Part shown: piece by piece, positions 21,266 to 30,590 of the stretch
Position numbering within the stretch: position 1 is the stretch's first letter
Layout: every line of letters begins with the position of its first letter
NCBI GenBank assembly: GCA_023898505.1
Contig: CP060226.1
Coordinates: 248,001 to 312,000 of the forward strand
Direction: 5' to 3'
DNA length: 64,000 nt
Source: Candidatus Peribacteria bacterium
GTDB lineage: Bacteria > Patescibacteriota > Gracilibacteria > BD1-5 > UBA6164
Notes under the pieces: generated by a model
The model's database searches: none
Told to the model about the DNA's origin: nothing
Seen by the model: only the letters and a program-made list of their open reading frames with translations
Position numbers and translations under genes: made by a program

Positions 21266-22276
21266 CTAATAATTCATCACCACAATTTCCTCAACTTCCC
21301 CCCTTGCATCCGCCTTACTATTTACATTTCTTCTTGCTTTTACAATCTCAAACCTATACCCTTCAAATATCTCTCGAATAAAAGGAGTGTTGTGATTAGA
21401 AAGCATTACCTTAACTCACTTTTTATCAAGTTCGACAAAGACATCCCTCAACTTTTGTTGCATGTCTCTTCAAAATCAGCTTTCATTGTAACTTGTGAAG
21501 TTGGCACTGGTAGAGAGAACATCATACGGAGGATCAAAGTATACAAAATCACCAGTTTGAGCCTTGAACAATACGTTTTCAAAGCTCTGGAGTTTGATTT
21601 CTGCTTTTGTTTTTTTGAGAAGTTTCGAGACATTGAGGAGATTTTCTTTTTGCACAAAATCAGGGTTTTTATAACTCCCAAATGGCACATTAAACTGACC
21701 CTTACTATTCACTCGATATAACCCATTAAAACAGGTGCGATTCAAGTACACAAACCTCCCTGCCCTTTCGATATCAGAATATTTCTTCTGCCAATCTTCT
21801 TGTCTATCCCAAGCGCGAATACCCTCGTAAAATCAACGAGAATTTGGAAGATACTTTTTATCGATTCCGTATCGAGTACGGAATGACAGAGAAGAGAAAC
21901 TTTCTAAAAAGGCAATGAGTTTTTGCGGCTTACTTTTTATCACCTGATATAGATTGATAAGCTCACTATTTACATCAGATAAAAAGCTTTGCTTCTTTTG
22001 CAAGTTAAAAAATACTGCTCCTCATCATAAAAATGGTTCAAAGTAGTTAGTATACTCCGTAGGAAATAGGTATCGAAATTGTTCTATTAACTGTCTCTTT
22101 CCGCCAACCCACTTAATACATGGCTTTGCATGTATCCACTCCTCGTGGGTATCAAAAAACACTTTTGCCTCTTCATCCGTTGTAAACTTCATATGTTCCC
22201 ACCACGAGCGTACGATCTGAAAATCAAGACCAAACTGGATGGAAAACTTCAAACTTTGAAGCGCGATATTTGTCAT
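21266..22276 (-). CDS. Dam-like DNA adenine methylase (DpnM type)
   Basis: D12-class N6-adenine methylase of 336 residues. PCIKWVGGKRQLIEQF (SAM motif), NYFEPFLGGGAVFFNLQ, DFVYFDPPYDVLSTSANFTS (catalytic DPPY) and VKVMLSNHNTPFI follow the Dam/DpnM order. It should protect GATC from the DpnII-like enzyme encoded downstream. ATG 22274-22276 is preferred because AGGAAG lies just upstream; ATG 22286 is the alternative. A spacer-type repeat is translated in frame as SSLSFRTRYGID (21861-21890) between LESF and KKYLPNSR. It is the first gene of the island. Confidence 0.9.
21861..21890. repeat. Palindromic repeat inserted in frame inside the dam-like gene
   Basis: GATTCCGTATCGAGTACGGA plus ATGACA, the same family as the spacer copies at 2774 and 10640, lies in the methylase frame and adds about ten residues. 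Confidence 0.8.
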
Positions 22277-22396
22277 ACTTCCTATCATAAATTATTACTT
22301 TCCCCTATACTATAAAAAATCATTATTTTTTCAATGTTGTTCTTGGAAAATCCACGAAAAACTTGATTTTCAGCATACCCGTGATATAATGAGTCT

Positions 22397-22490
22397 ACTT
22401 TTGGGATTTCCCACTGAACCCAGTGGTAGACCACTGGGGGGCAATTACTAGAGATTCAATAATTTTCTGAATCTCTTTTTTATTTTTCAA
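22397..22490 (+). ncRNA. Candidate small RNA antisense to the mazF-like gene end
   Basis: TTGATT (22363-22368), a 16-base spacer and TATAAT (22385-22390) precede a roughly 90-base unit. It contains the hairpin CCCAGTGG-TAGA-CCACTGGG (22419-22438), an upstream arm CCCACTG able to compete for the same CAGTGG, and an intrinsic terminator AGAGATTCA..TGAATCTCT followed by a T-run (22450-22481). It overlaps the last codons of the mazF-like gene on the other strand. No known RNA family is recognised. Confidence 0.4.
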
Positions 22491-22837
22491 AAAGTATCAT
22501 CATCCACTTGCGCTTCTCTTTTTGTAAACCTTTTAGTATGCATCATCTTGACCTGATAGAGCAAAGCCGTGTATTGAACTTCCTTCAATGTGTATACAAA
22601 GAACCATGTTCACTTCTTTATTTGTGTACTCAATGGGATTACAATACAGTTTTCTCGAGATAGTTTCTTGAGTATGAGTACCGGCCTCCTAAACTGTTCT
22701 CCCTTACCACATGACTCATATCATATATTTACACCAATACTTGCCCACCATATTTCTCCCTCCTTATATAAAATCTGTGAAGATTTTTGTTCTATCTCTT
22801 TTTTATAACAATTCCAACTATCAAAATCCTTTTCCAT
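22448..22837 (-). CDS. MazF/PemK-like mRNA interferase toxin
   Basis: 129 residues with three UGA-Gly codons. KEGEIWWASIGVNIGYES, then GEQFRRPVLILKKLSRENC and VIPLSTQIKKGTWFFVY follow the PemK/MazF barrel (GEIWW, RPVLIL, PLS motifs). YTALLYQVKMMHTKRFTKR matches its conserved Q-x-K-x-x-x-x-x-R end. No antitoxin gene is seen upstream, and the next 130 bases hold only short frames, so it may be an orphan. A candidate small RNA reads across its 3' end. Confidence 0.75.
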
Positions 22838-22975
22838 ATTTCAAAAATCATCAAAATAAATCTAGATATACACCATATCTCTTACTTCTATCTTAATTTT
22901 CATAAAAATATTGAATAATCCCCTCGTTATACATATAGTGAGTGGGTTACATATTTTTCCCATAACTATCAACCT

Positions 22976-23995
22976 ATGTTTACTCCAAAACCATGACTCT
23001 TCGAACGCATCGACCAAAGTCTCAAACTGTTAGGGAGTCATTTCTTACTCGTGACAGGATGACTCTGGGCATATAGTATCGTCTTTACCCTCATCGGTGG
23101 AGGAATCGTAAAATACCTCACCCTGGGGTGGTTAAGCACGCAGATTACTCCCGAGATGTCTTGGGAAAATCTCCTCTCTCTTACCTATACTACGGAATTT
23201 ATGATATTTTTAACCGTATTGGCGATCGCATGGATACTCTATCTTTTTGGGTATATCATCTTCATCCTTGCTATCTATCGTATCTTGTCACAGATTACTC
23301 GTGATACTACCAGTAGTATCTCCGCTTCTCTCGTATATGGAGCAACTCACCTCTCGAAGTCATTTGCTACCTACTGGTATATATTTGCCTATGTTGCACT
23401 CATCCCGGCACTGTTGTTTGCTCTCTGAGGTATTCTCATAAATCTTGGATACTTTGGTATACTTCCACAGTCACCATATATCAGTATCGGGACAATCCTC
23501 ATGGTTATAGGAGGAGTTATCGGAATAGTGTTTTTGATATATCGTGGAACTCGTGCAAAATTTGCTATCCCGTGAGCTGTCGATACAGACACTTACTCAA
23601 AAGCAAGCTTTCAAGATACACTTCAAGCGACACAATATAACTTCTGGAGAATTATCGGAAACTATATTTTTATCGGGATTGTTATCTCGCTTGTGAGCTC
23701 TCTGGTCAATACCGTAATCGGGATATTTTCTTTTCTTGCTGAGCCATCTCTCGGACTTATGGAACTCATAACAAATGGAGCAAATTCTATTACTCCCTAT
23801 GACATCCTCCCACACATAGGAAGCATCTCTATTGCTTGAATCGCCACAGGAGTCTTAAAAATCAGTGCAAATACCATTTTTATCGTGTTTGGATTTGTAT
23901 TTACCTATATCTTTTACCGCGCCCTCTCAGAAGAATCCACACAAAAAAAAGAGACTTCCGTACAGGAATCTCCAAAAGTTCAAAGAGAATTGTAA
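22976..23995 (+). CDS. Multi-pass membrane protein of unknown function
   Basis: 339 residues, with about six hydrophobic segments (FLLVTGGLWAYSIVFTLIGG, FLTVLAIAWILYLFGYIIFI, YWYIFAYVALIPALLFAL and others). The N-terminus MFTPKPGLFERIDQSLKLLG contains a UGA-Gly. The soluble tail is Ser/Glu/Lys-rich. The pattern resembles bacterial proteins with a repeated glycerophosphoryl-diester-type membrane fold, but I cannot assign a family. Several UGA codons are used. Confidence 0.7.
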
Positions 23996-24028
23996 TGTAG
24001 AGAATTTTTTAAATTGCTTCTCCGTTAT

Positions 24029-24865
24029 CTACTCCTGTGCACCAATAAATATCTCGAGTTCTGATTCAATCAAATCAAACAGCTCCATCTTTTTTAGATA
24101 GTTGAGTGTCGCTGGTTCTGGGGCGCTTTCTTCGAGTATCTTTCTTTTTTCTTCTATACGATCCAGTGTTTTTTGTAGAAGCATCACTCGCTCATCAAGA
24201 GATAGTTCAGTAAACCTCGGATTTTTTCAGATCTGTTCAAGCTTCTCTTGGATCTTTTTTACCATCGTAATACGAAGTTTTTCATCAAGTACCTGACGAT
24301 GCTCTACGATTTTTTCTTTGAGATGCTCTACTTTAGTATCAAGTATTTCCTTTTTTCTCTCTACTTCCACAGCGATTTCCTGTTTCCCCTTTTGAAACAA
24401 CGCATCAGACTTGATATAGGCGACATACTCAGAAAGTTGTTCTGGTTCTACATAGGGAACGAGACGCTTAAAGAGATCCAAACGATCTTGTAAAAACTTT
24501 ACTTCCTCATCATTCGTCACTTCAAACGACTTTGCTTTTTCTAGGAGTTGTTTATTTAGGCGTTCCTTATAGATATTGTACAGGCTAATTAACTCTTCGA
24601 TTTCGGCGATTTCTTCACTCGACAAGTCTGACCTAAAAAAAGAGGATAACTTTCCATGTTCCTCTGTAAACTGTTGAAACGTTTGGTGGATTTGTTCTTT
24701 TTCGGCTTCAAGGTCTTGGATATTTTGCTTCAGTTCTTTAATACTTTTCGTACTATCTACTTGATACTGAGTATCAATAGTTTCTCCTCATACATCACCA
24801 CTCGATGCCACAGCAACACTACTCATACAGATGAGTACTATCGCTATAAAAATACGTACAATCAT
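24029..24865 (-). CDS. Exported coiled-coil protein
   Basis: 278 residues. MIVRIFIAIVLICMSSVAVA is a signal peptide. The mature part is almost wholly helical and charged (IKELKQNIQDLEAEKEQIHQ, AVEVERKKEILDTKVEHLKE), consistent with long coiled coils. Two UGA-Gly codons are seen (after SGDV and after KLEQI). It precedes a two-component system on the same strand and may be its periplasmic partner or an envelope spacer; this is speculation. Confidence 0.7.
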
Positions 24866-25019
24866 AGCTAAGAGAAAATTAGAGAATCAGAGTTAGATAT
24901 ATAATTTAAGGCTTTAACTATATATGTTTTGATTTTATGATTCCCTAATTTTGTACCCGTATGATATCCGCATCAAACAGAACTGCAAATGTTTAATGTG
25001 AATGTTGTGTGAAGAAAGC

Positions 25020-26327
25020 TTACAACTTTATCTTTATACTAAAGCCCTTCCCGATATCAGACTTGATTTCGAGCTTCCAGCTGTGTGCTATCACTATCTT
25101 TTTCACCAAGCTGAGACCAATACCGATACCACGAGCGGCAATATCTCCTGATTTCTCAATATTTCCCTGATAAAATTTCTCTGTTAAAAATGGAACTTCT
25201 GTTGCACGTATTCCCCCTCCATTATCAAAGAAATCGATATAATTTTTAGTGATATTGATCGTCAGAATAGTCTTTTTTCCCGCATACTTCAAGAAATTTC
25301 CGATAATATTATGAATCACCTGCTTAAAAAGACCATTATCCAGCGTCTCCGCCAATTCCTCATCCCCCACGATTTTGATACGTTGTTTTGTTTCCTTGAG
25401 TCGTTTCTTATGGGTTTCTACCACCTCTTTAATGATTTCGGAGATATTTTCCTCTGTTTTCTCAAGCACGAGTTCCCTACTTTCAAACTTTTCATACTCC
25501 ATGATTTTATTTACCAGCTTTATCAGTCGCTTCATCTCACTGGTAATCGACCCAAGATTTTTTTCACTCAGTGTAATCACCCCATCACTAATTCCCTCCA
25601 AATAGCACTGGATTGAGGTAATCGGAGTTTTAAGTTCATGGCTGATATCCGCCAAAAGACGACTACGAATCGACTCCTGAAGTTTCAGGCGTTGATTGAG
25701 TCCATTAATCGCATGAATCAAGAGCCCCACCTCATCACGCTGGTTTTTATACTCAATCGTTTCATAGTCTTCTCCAGGCTTCAAAGTACGAATTTTGCCC
25801 GTAATATCTTTGATTGGTAAAATCGTACGCCTCGTAAAAATAAGCATCCCAATAATAATCGCTATAATTCCGATGATATTGGCAACAATAATAGAAAACG
25901 TAAGACGGTTAATAAATCGATACTCTGGAGAATCTGTATCTTTTAAGAGCTGTAAAACCTTTCAAAAATTATCACTTGGAATAATCTCCTCGATATACTT
26001 TGGAGCTACTCCGCTTTTTATCAGATAATCGATGACAATATCTGCATTTTCCTTAGAATCAAGCGAGATCGTCCCCTCAGAATTCTCCAGTAGTTCAAAG
26101 AACTCTATCTCCGTATCTGCAAAGATATTATCAATATCCTCGAGTGTCTGTCGTTCGATGATGTCATTGATATAATCAATGGTTACCTCATTTTTTGAGT
26201 TAATTTTCTCTGCAAGGTAGATTTTGAGGTAACTACTATAAAACGTATAAAACGCCACAATATTTACCAATGCTATCGAGATGATGCTCAGGACCAGAAT
26301 AATGATAAATTTTCTAGAAAGTGACAA
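25020..26327 (-). CDS. Membrane sensor histidine kinase
   Basis: 435 residues. Transmembrane helix 1 is at residues 8-30 (IIILVLSIISIALVNIVAFY). An extracytoplasmic sensor of about 125 residues follows, then helix 2 (FSIIVANIIGIIAIIIGMLI) and HAMP. The H-box is LLADISHELKTPITSIQCYL with the phospho-accepting His. N, G1 and G2 boxes are VIHNIIGNFLKYAG, IDFFDNGGGI and AARGIGIGLSLVKKI. One UGA-Gly lies in the sensor (SDNF-G-KVLQLL). It sits 99 bases downstream of its response regulator. The signal is unknown. Confidence 0.9.
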
Positions 26328-26426
26328 GATTTTCGAATTATATTTTAATAATCCATCCTCCCGAGTCCTCGGGATACTTCCTTTACTACTAAAGGAAGAT
26401 TATTAGGTGGAGAAATGCTACGAGTA

Positions 26427-27098
26427 TTATTTATTGAGTCGGTATCATTCACCGCGAACAGTGATAATCATATCCTTTGCATCCAGTTTTTTACGAAGAT
26501 TTTTGATATGCGTATCAATCGTACGGTCATACATATACTGTTCGTATCCAATTACTTCTTTCATAATTGCTTCCCTTGAAACCAGTTTTCCATCCTCTCT
26601 CATAATTCTCACTAGGATATCATACTCATTTTTCGTCAGACTTACAGGTTTTCCCTTCACAAGCACTTGGACCTTATTGGTATCTATCGTGATATGCTCA
26701 CACACCATCACTCCCTCTTGCTCAATCACTACCGGAGTAGAAGAACGACGCAATATCCCTTTGATACGAGCCAAAAGCTCTCTTGGGGAAAATGGTTTCG
26801 CGATATAGTCATCTGCCCCCACTTCAAGTCCATTCACCTTGTCAATCTCACCAGAACGGGCCGTCAGCATAATCACCGGAGTTTCTGATTCTTGCCTATA
26901 CGCCTTACAGATTTCTATCCCATCTTTCCCTGGAAGATTGACATCCAAGATAACCAAATCAGGAGCTACTTCACGGATAATCTGAAGTGCATTCCCTCCA
27001 TCATGATGGAGAAATACCTTGTAATCAGAATTTTCAAGATACAGTTTCAGCGATTCACTGATACCGATATCGTCTTCTATGAGGAGAATTGTGTGCAT
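26427..27098 (-). CDS. OmpR-family response regulator
   Basis: 223 residues. The receiver domain shows LLIEDD (acidic pair), LVILDVNLPGKDG with phospho-Asp, MLTARSG and YIAKPFSPRELLARI with the conserved Lys. A winged-helix domain follows (VSLTKNEYDILVRIMREDG, DRTIDTHIKNLRKKL). The UGA at 26445-26447 gives VRGE-G-YRLNK, the invariant OmpR-type ending, a clear proof that UGA is Gly. It is transcribed with the downstream histidine kinase. Confidence 0.93.
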
Positions 27099-27144
27099 TA
27101 TGGGAGTTTGAAGTTAAAAGTTAGAAATATCTTAAGAGAAGTAC

Positions 27145-27185
27145 CTTGTCATTCTGAACTTGATTCAGAATCATTACTGTCATCC
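27145..27185. repeat. Dispersed palindromic repeat
   Basis: GTCATTCTGAACTTGATTCA GAATCATTACTGTCATCCTG: a TCTGAACTTGATTCAGA palindrome of the spacer type, upstream of the response regulator. Confidence 0.7.
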
Positions 27186-27189
27186 TGCT

Positions 27190-27357
27190 TTAATAGCGTT
27201 CTTCATTAAGTTCAAGCAAATATTTTACTAATTTTTTTACTCATCAACAACACTTTTCAAGAACTAGTGAAACAATATCAGAAAATTTCTCAAGACGAGA
27301 AGGATGAAGATACAAAGTTTCGCAGTCTCATCATTCTAAGCTCTGAGGTGTTGACAT
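27190..27357 (-). CDS. Possible small protein
   Basis: 55 codons with UGA read as Gly: MSTPQSLEGGDCETLYLHPS, then RLEKFSDIVSLVLEKCCGGV and KKLVKYLLELNEERY. The composition is protein-like and it fills the space between a repeat and the rpmF promoter, but four of its glycines are UGA and no family is known. It may be a real small protein or a chance frame. Confidence 0.35.
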
Positions 27358-27419
27358 AATAGATTTTTACGAGTAAATTTACTCAATTGTACTTCCTCTT
27401 TCTTTTTTTTCAAATAAAT

Positions 27420-27455
27420 TTGATTTTTTAATCAAAGCCTATACAATCTCGGCGT
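27420..27455 (+). promoter_or_regulatory. Putative promoter of rpmF
   Basis: TTGATT around 27419 and TATACAAT around 27441, with near-consensus spacing, about 60 bases upstream of the L32 start. No upstream gene reads in this direction. Confidence 0.4.
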
Positions 27456-27511
27456 TTACTGTCTTTCGTAGAAAAAAGACAAAAAGTTCTTATTATTTAA
27501 TTGATGTATCT

Positions 27512-27724
27512 ATGTCATTTGGTCCAAAGAAAAAGACTTCTAAGTCTAGAACAAAAAGAAGAACGTCTAACTGGATGAATCTCGCAGCAAAAAAACTAAA
27601 AAATAGAGTAGCAATCAACAAAGAAGGAAATGGAATTGCTCACTTTATTGCTGAAGATGGAACCTACAACGGACAACAACTTCTTGCAGTAAAAGCAAAG
27701 TCTAAAAAAGTTACAAGAATCTAA
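27512..27724 (+). CDS. rpmF: 50S ribosomal protein L32
   Basis: 70 residues: MSFGPKKKTSKSRTKRRTSN with the KKKTSKSR...KRR N-terminus of bL32, then NRVAINKEGNGIAHFIAEDG and YNGQQLL. It lacks the four zinc-binding cysteines of the C+ form, so it is a zinc-independent L32. All of its Gly codons are GGN. It leads the rpmF-nusB-rnc group. Confidence 0.88.
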   Translation: MSFGPKKKTSKSRTKRRTSNWMNLAAKKLKNRVAINKEGNGIAHFIAEDGTYNGQQLLAVKAKSKKVTRI

Positions 27725-27853
27725 ATACAATGGTAGCACCTATTATAGCGTGTTGCCATTTTATTTTTGTGAATTTTTCAAGAAACTAAGGAAAGGAAAA
27801 AGATATTTTTCAAAAGCTTTTCAATATATTTTATCGCTTATAGCTGCCTCCCC

Positions 27854-28360
27854 GTGTCACAAGTAAGTCGTAAAAAAACCAGACAACTACTGTTTCAAAA
27901 ATTATTTGCTACCTCTTTTGGAGACTATGATGATCAGACATTTCAGTCATCATTTTTTGATGGAGTATTTACTTTTGAAGTAGACGAAGCCTATCTTTCT
28001 GGGATGTATGACCTAGTCATAGAAAAAGAGCCCTATCTGATCGAAGTGATTCGTCGCTTTGCTCCAAAATTTGATCCAGAAAACATGAGTCTCACCTATA
28101 TACTCCCCGTCTTTATTGGGGCTTCTGAGATGCTTTTTTACCCTGAAGAAATCCCTGCAAAAGTATCGATCAACGAAGCTATAGAGCTTGCAAAAAAGTA
28201 CTCTGATGATTCTGCTAAAAAAATCGTAAATGGAGTACTCAATAAGCTCTATGAAAATTTCGAAACGGTGAAGAAAGACTTTGAAACATTTGAGACAAAA
28301 GAGTGATTTTCATACTTTCATAAAAATAAAGCGTTAGCTTCACCTCTAGGGACTAAGTAA
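27854..28360 (+). CDS. nusB: Transcription antitermination factor NusB
   Basis: RNA-binding helical protein of the rRNA antitermination complex. SRKKTRQLLFQKLFATSFGD is the Arg/Lys-rich N-terminus, and VSINEAIELAKKYSDDSAKK plus IVNGVLNKL is the conserved NusB C-terminal motif. GTG at 27854 is the chosen start. Reading UGA 28304-28306 as Gly adds 17 residues to UAA 28358-28360, giving 168. Confidence 0.88.
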
Positions 28361-28396
28361 GACATAATCTTCAAAGTCCCTTTACTTTTTCTCAAT
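28346..28396 (+). terminator. Possible terminator after nusB
   Basis: AGGGACT (28347-28353) pairs with AGTCCCT about 20 bases later and is followed by TTACTTTTTC. A second perfect hairpin, ATCATCCA..TGGATGAT, follows at 28404-28426. Together they separate nusB from rnc. Confidence 0.4.
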
Positions 28397-28494
28397 CTTT
28401 CATATCATCCACACACTTGGATGATTAATATGTAGTAGTAATTCCATTACTATTAATTATTAATTATTCACTATTAATTATTTACATATTTTTA

Positions 28495-29247
28495 GTGGTT
28501 ATTTCAAAATCTATCTATACAGATACGCACATACAGTCAAAAATCGAGGATCTCCTCTGAAGACTTTCTATCAAGTTTACCGATACCAAGCCCTATACTC
28601 TTGCCTGTATCCATCGCTCCATCGTAAACGAGCGCTCAGATTATACCCCAGAACACAACGAACGCCTAGAGTTCCTCGGTGATGCCGTACTTGAACTTGC
28701 CGTTACTGAGCAGCTATTTGCTGATTTCCCGGAAAAACCGGAAGGAGAACTTACCGATATCCGTAGTGCTCTCGTACGTGGAAAAAACCTTGCAAAGATT
28801 TCAAAAAGCATCGGTTTGGAGCAATACCTCCTCCTCGGAAAAGGAGAAGAACAATCATGAGGAAGAGAAAATGATTATCTCCTCGCAAATACACTCGAAG
28901 CATTTCTTGGTGCTATCTATCTCGATAGCGGATATAGAGAAGCAAAAAAATTTGTAGATAGCTATGTGTATCCAAGCCTAGAGAAAATTCTCAAGTATAA
29001 TCTCACAAAAGACTTCAAAACACTCATACAAGAGTATGCCCAAGCTGAGTACGACATCACCCCAACCTACGAAGTACTCTCAGAAGATGGTCCTGATCAT
29101 AACAAGCAATTTGAAGTTGGAATCTATCTCGGAGAACAACAAGTCGGTATCGGTACAGGAACCAGTAAAAAGAAGGCACAAGAAAAGGCGGCAGAAGACG
29201 GGTATATGAAAATGCAAGAAGATGATTTTCAACTTTTTTCTCAATAA
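28495..29247 (+). CDS. rnc: Ribonuclease III
   Basis: Double-strand RNA endonuclease. The RNase III signature is HNERLEFLGDAVLELAV with catalytic Glu/Asp, then LTDIRSALVRGKNLAKI and LANTLEAFLGAIYLDSGY. The dsRNA-binding domain is at about residues 165-245 (DFKTLIQEYAQAEYDITPTY, GTGTSKKKAQEKAAEDGYMK). Two UGA codons are Gly (DLL-G-RLS and QS-G-GREND). GTG 28495 is the only in-frame start that keeps the N-terminal helix. 250 residues. Confidence 0.92.
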
Positions 29248-29275
29248 TTAATACCCACGTAATATCAAAGACCTA

Positions 29276-29311
29276 AACTCTCGGGGAAATATTTTATTTT
29301 TTCTCGAGAGT
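29276..29311 (+). promoter_or_regulatory. 5' UTR hairpin before exported-protein gene
   Basis: AACTCTCG (29276-29283) and CGAGAGTT (29304-29311) form an 8-bp inverted repeat with a T-rich loop, ending 5 bases before the ATG at 29316. It may terminate rnc transcription or shape the downstream leader. Confidence 0.35.
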
Positions 29312-29315
29312 TATT

Positions 29316-30587
29316 ATGAAATATCTAAGTATTTGTATATTATTTCTTTGTTCTTTTTGATTGGTTTTCGCTGATAGTAACCCCTATACCGATAGTACGA
29401 TCATCGACTGTCACGATGGTTCAGATACTACTGGAGTACCATTTGACAGCTCCAAGCCCTATAAAACCCTCAACGATGGGATACAAAACTCTCTTTCCTA
29501 TCTCAACACGACTATCAACACGGAGATAAATAGAACCAATGCTGAAAATAAAGTATTTCATATCGAAGTACTCTGTAGCACGATGCCGACCAATGATACG
29601 ACCATCTCTCTTGAATACTATGGATATAACTACGATAATGAAGTAGTTATCAGCTGAACAGGATCAGAGTGACTCATCGCCTACAATATCTATTTCAACG
29701 TCAAAAGAAATACAGGAAATATCAAATTCCAAAATGCGAAGTTGGTAAATAATTCTGAAAAAGGATACTATTTCAAAGGAGAAGATAATGTGACCTTTGG
29801 ATACCTCTCCTACCCAACCAACCAACAACAGATGACATTTCACGGAATCAAAATAGAGGATTCTTATATCCATATATTTCCAAATACACAACTTTATGGA
29901 GAGTCCTACTATCGCTATGACAGTAACCCTAGTAGCAGTACAAACTATGTAGATGCGAATTATTCCTTCAATCAACTTGGAATAAAAAATACCACTATCG
30001 AAGTCAACCTCATCCAAAACTATACCTTTAATCTCCCCTATATCATCAAAGACTCATCTCTCAGTTTTAGAAATACCGTATCTACCGGAAGTACCTATGA
30101 CATCAAACTCCAGAGTAAAGGAGGCCTACGAGATACTCTCGACTTTCGATGATATCATTTTATTTCTTCTGAACTTGATTTCTGAGGAAATGCCGTCTAT
30201 ACCAATAATGGATCAGAAAACGCCTATATCAATAATAAATTAGAAAACTTTTCATCTTGGGACTTCTGAGCCAGAGATACCAACACCAAATATGGAAGAT
30301 ACCTCAACAATTACTTTGTCTCTGAAGAAAATCTCGATATCTCTAAAGTTCCCTATAGTTTTAACAATGTCTTTGAGCAGGGGTATACCGATACTACCGA
30401 TATCCTCAACCTCAAGAAAAACTTTTCTGTAGACAACATCGGTCCCAAGGGTATATCTTGGGCGTTTCGTAAACTCAATGCATCAAAATACCTCGAGATA
30501 GACTACACGAGTGCCTCTCTCTTTTATGAAATCACGGGAAGACAAATCCCCGATGCCAATCTTCATAATTATGTGATTTTTTACTAG
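29316..30587 (+). CDS. Exported protein of unknown function, beta-rich
   Basis: 423 residues. MKYLSICILFLCSFGLVFAD is a signal peptide (a UGA codes Gly within it). The mature protein is rich in Asn, Tyr, Ser and Thr, with repeated short beta-like segments (VVISGTGSEGLIAYNIYFNV, TFHGIKIEDSYIHIF, YSFNQLGIKNTTIEVNLI). This pattern fits a right-handed beta-helix or surface adhesin. About six UGA codons are used as Gly. It is followed after 3 bases by another large exported protein, so the two probably act together at the surface. Confidence 0.75.
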
Positions 30588-30590
30588 TCT

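Noticed and set aside
22838..22975. Antitoxin gene upstream of the mazF-like toxin
   Set aside because: The only frame with a start (MKIKIEVRDMVYI) ends after 13 codons at UAG; no antitoxin-like frame on either strand.
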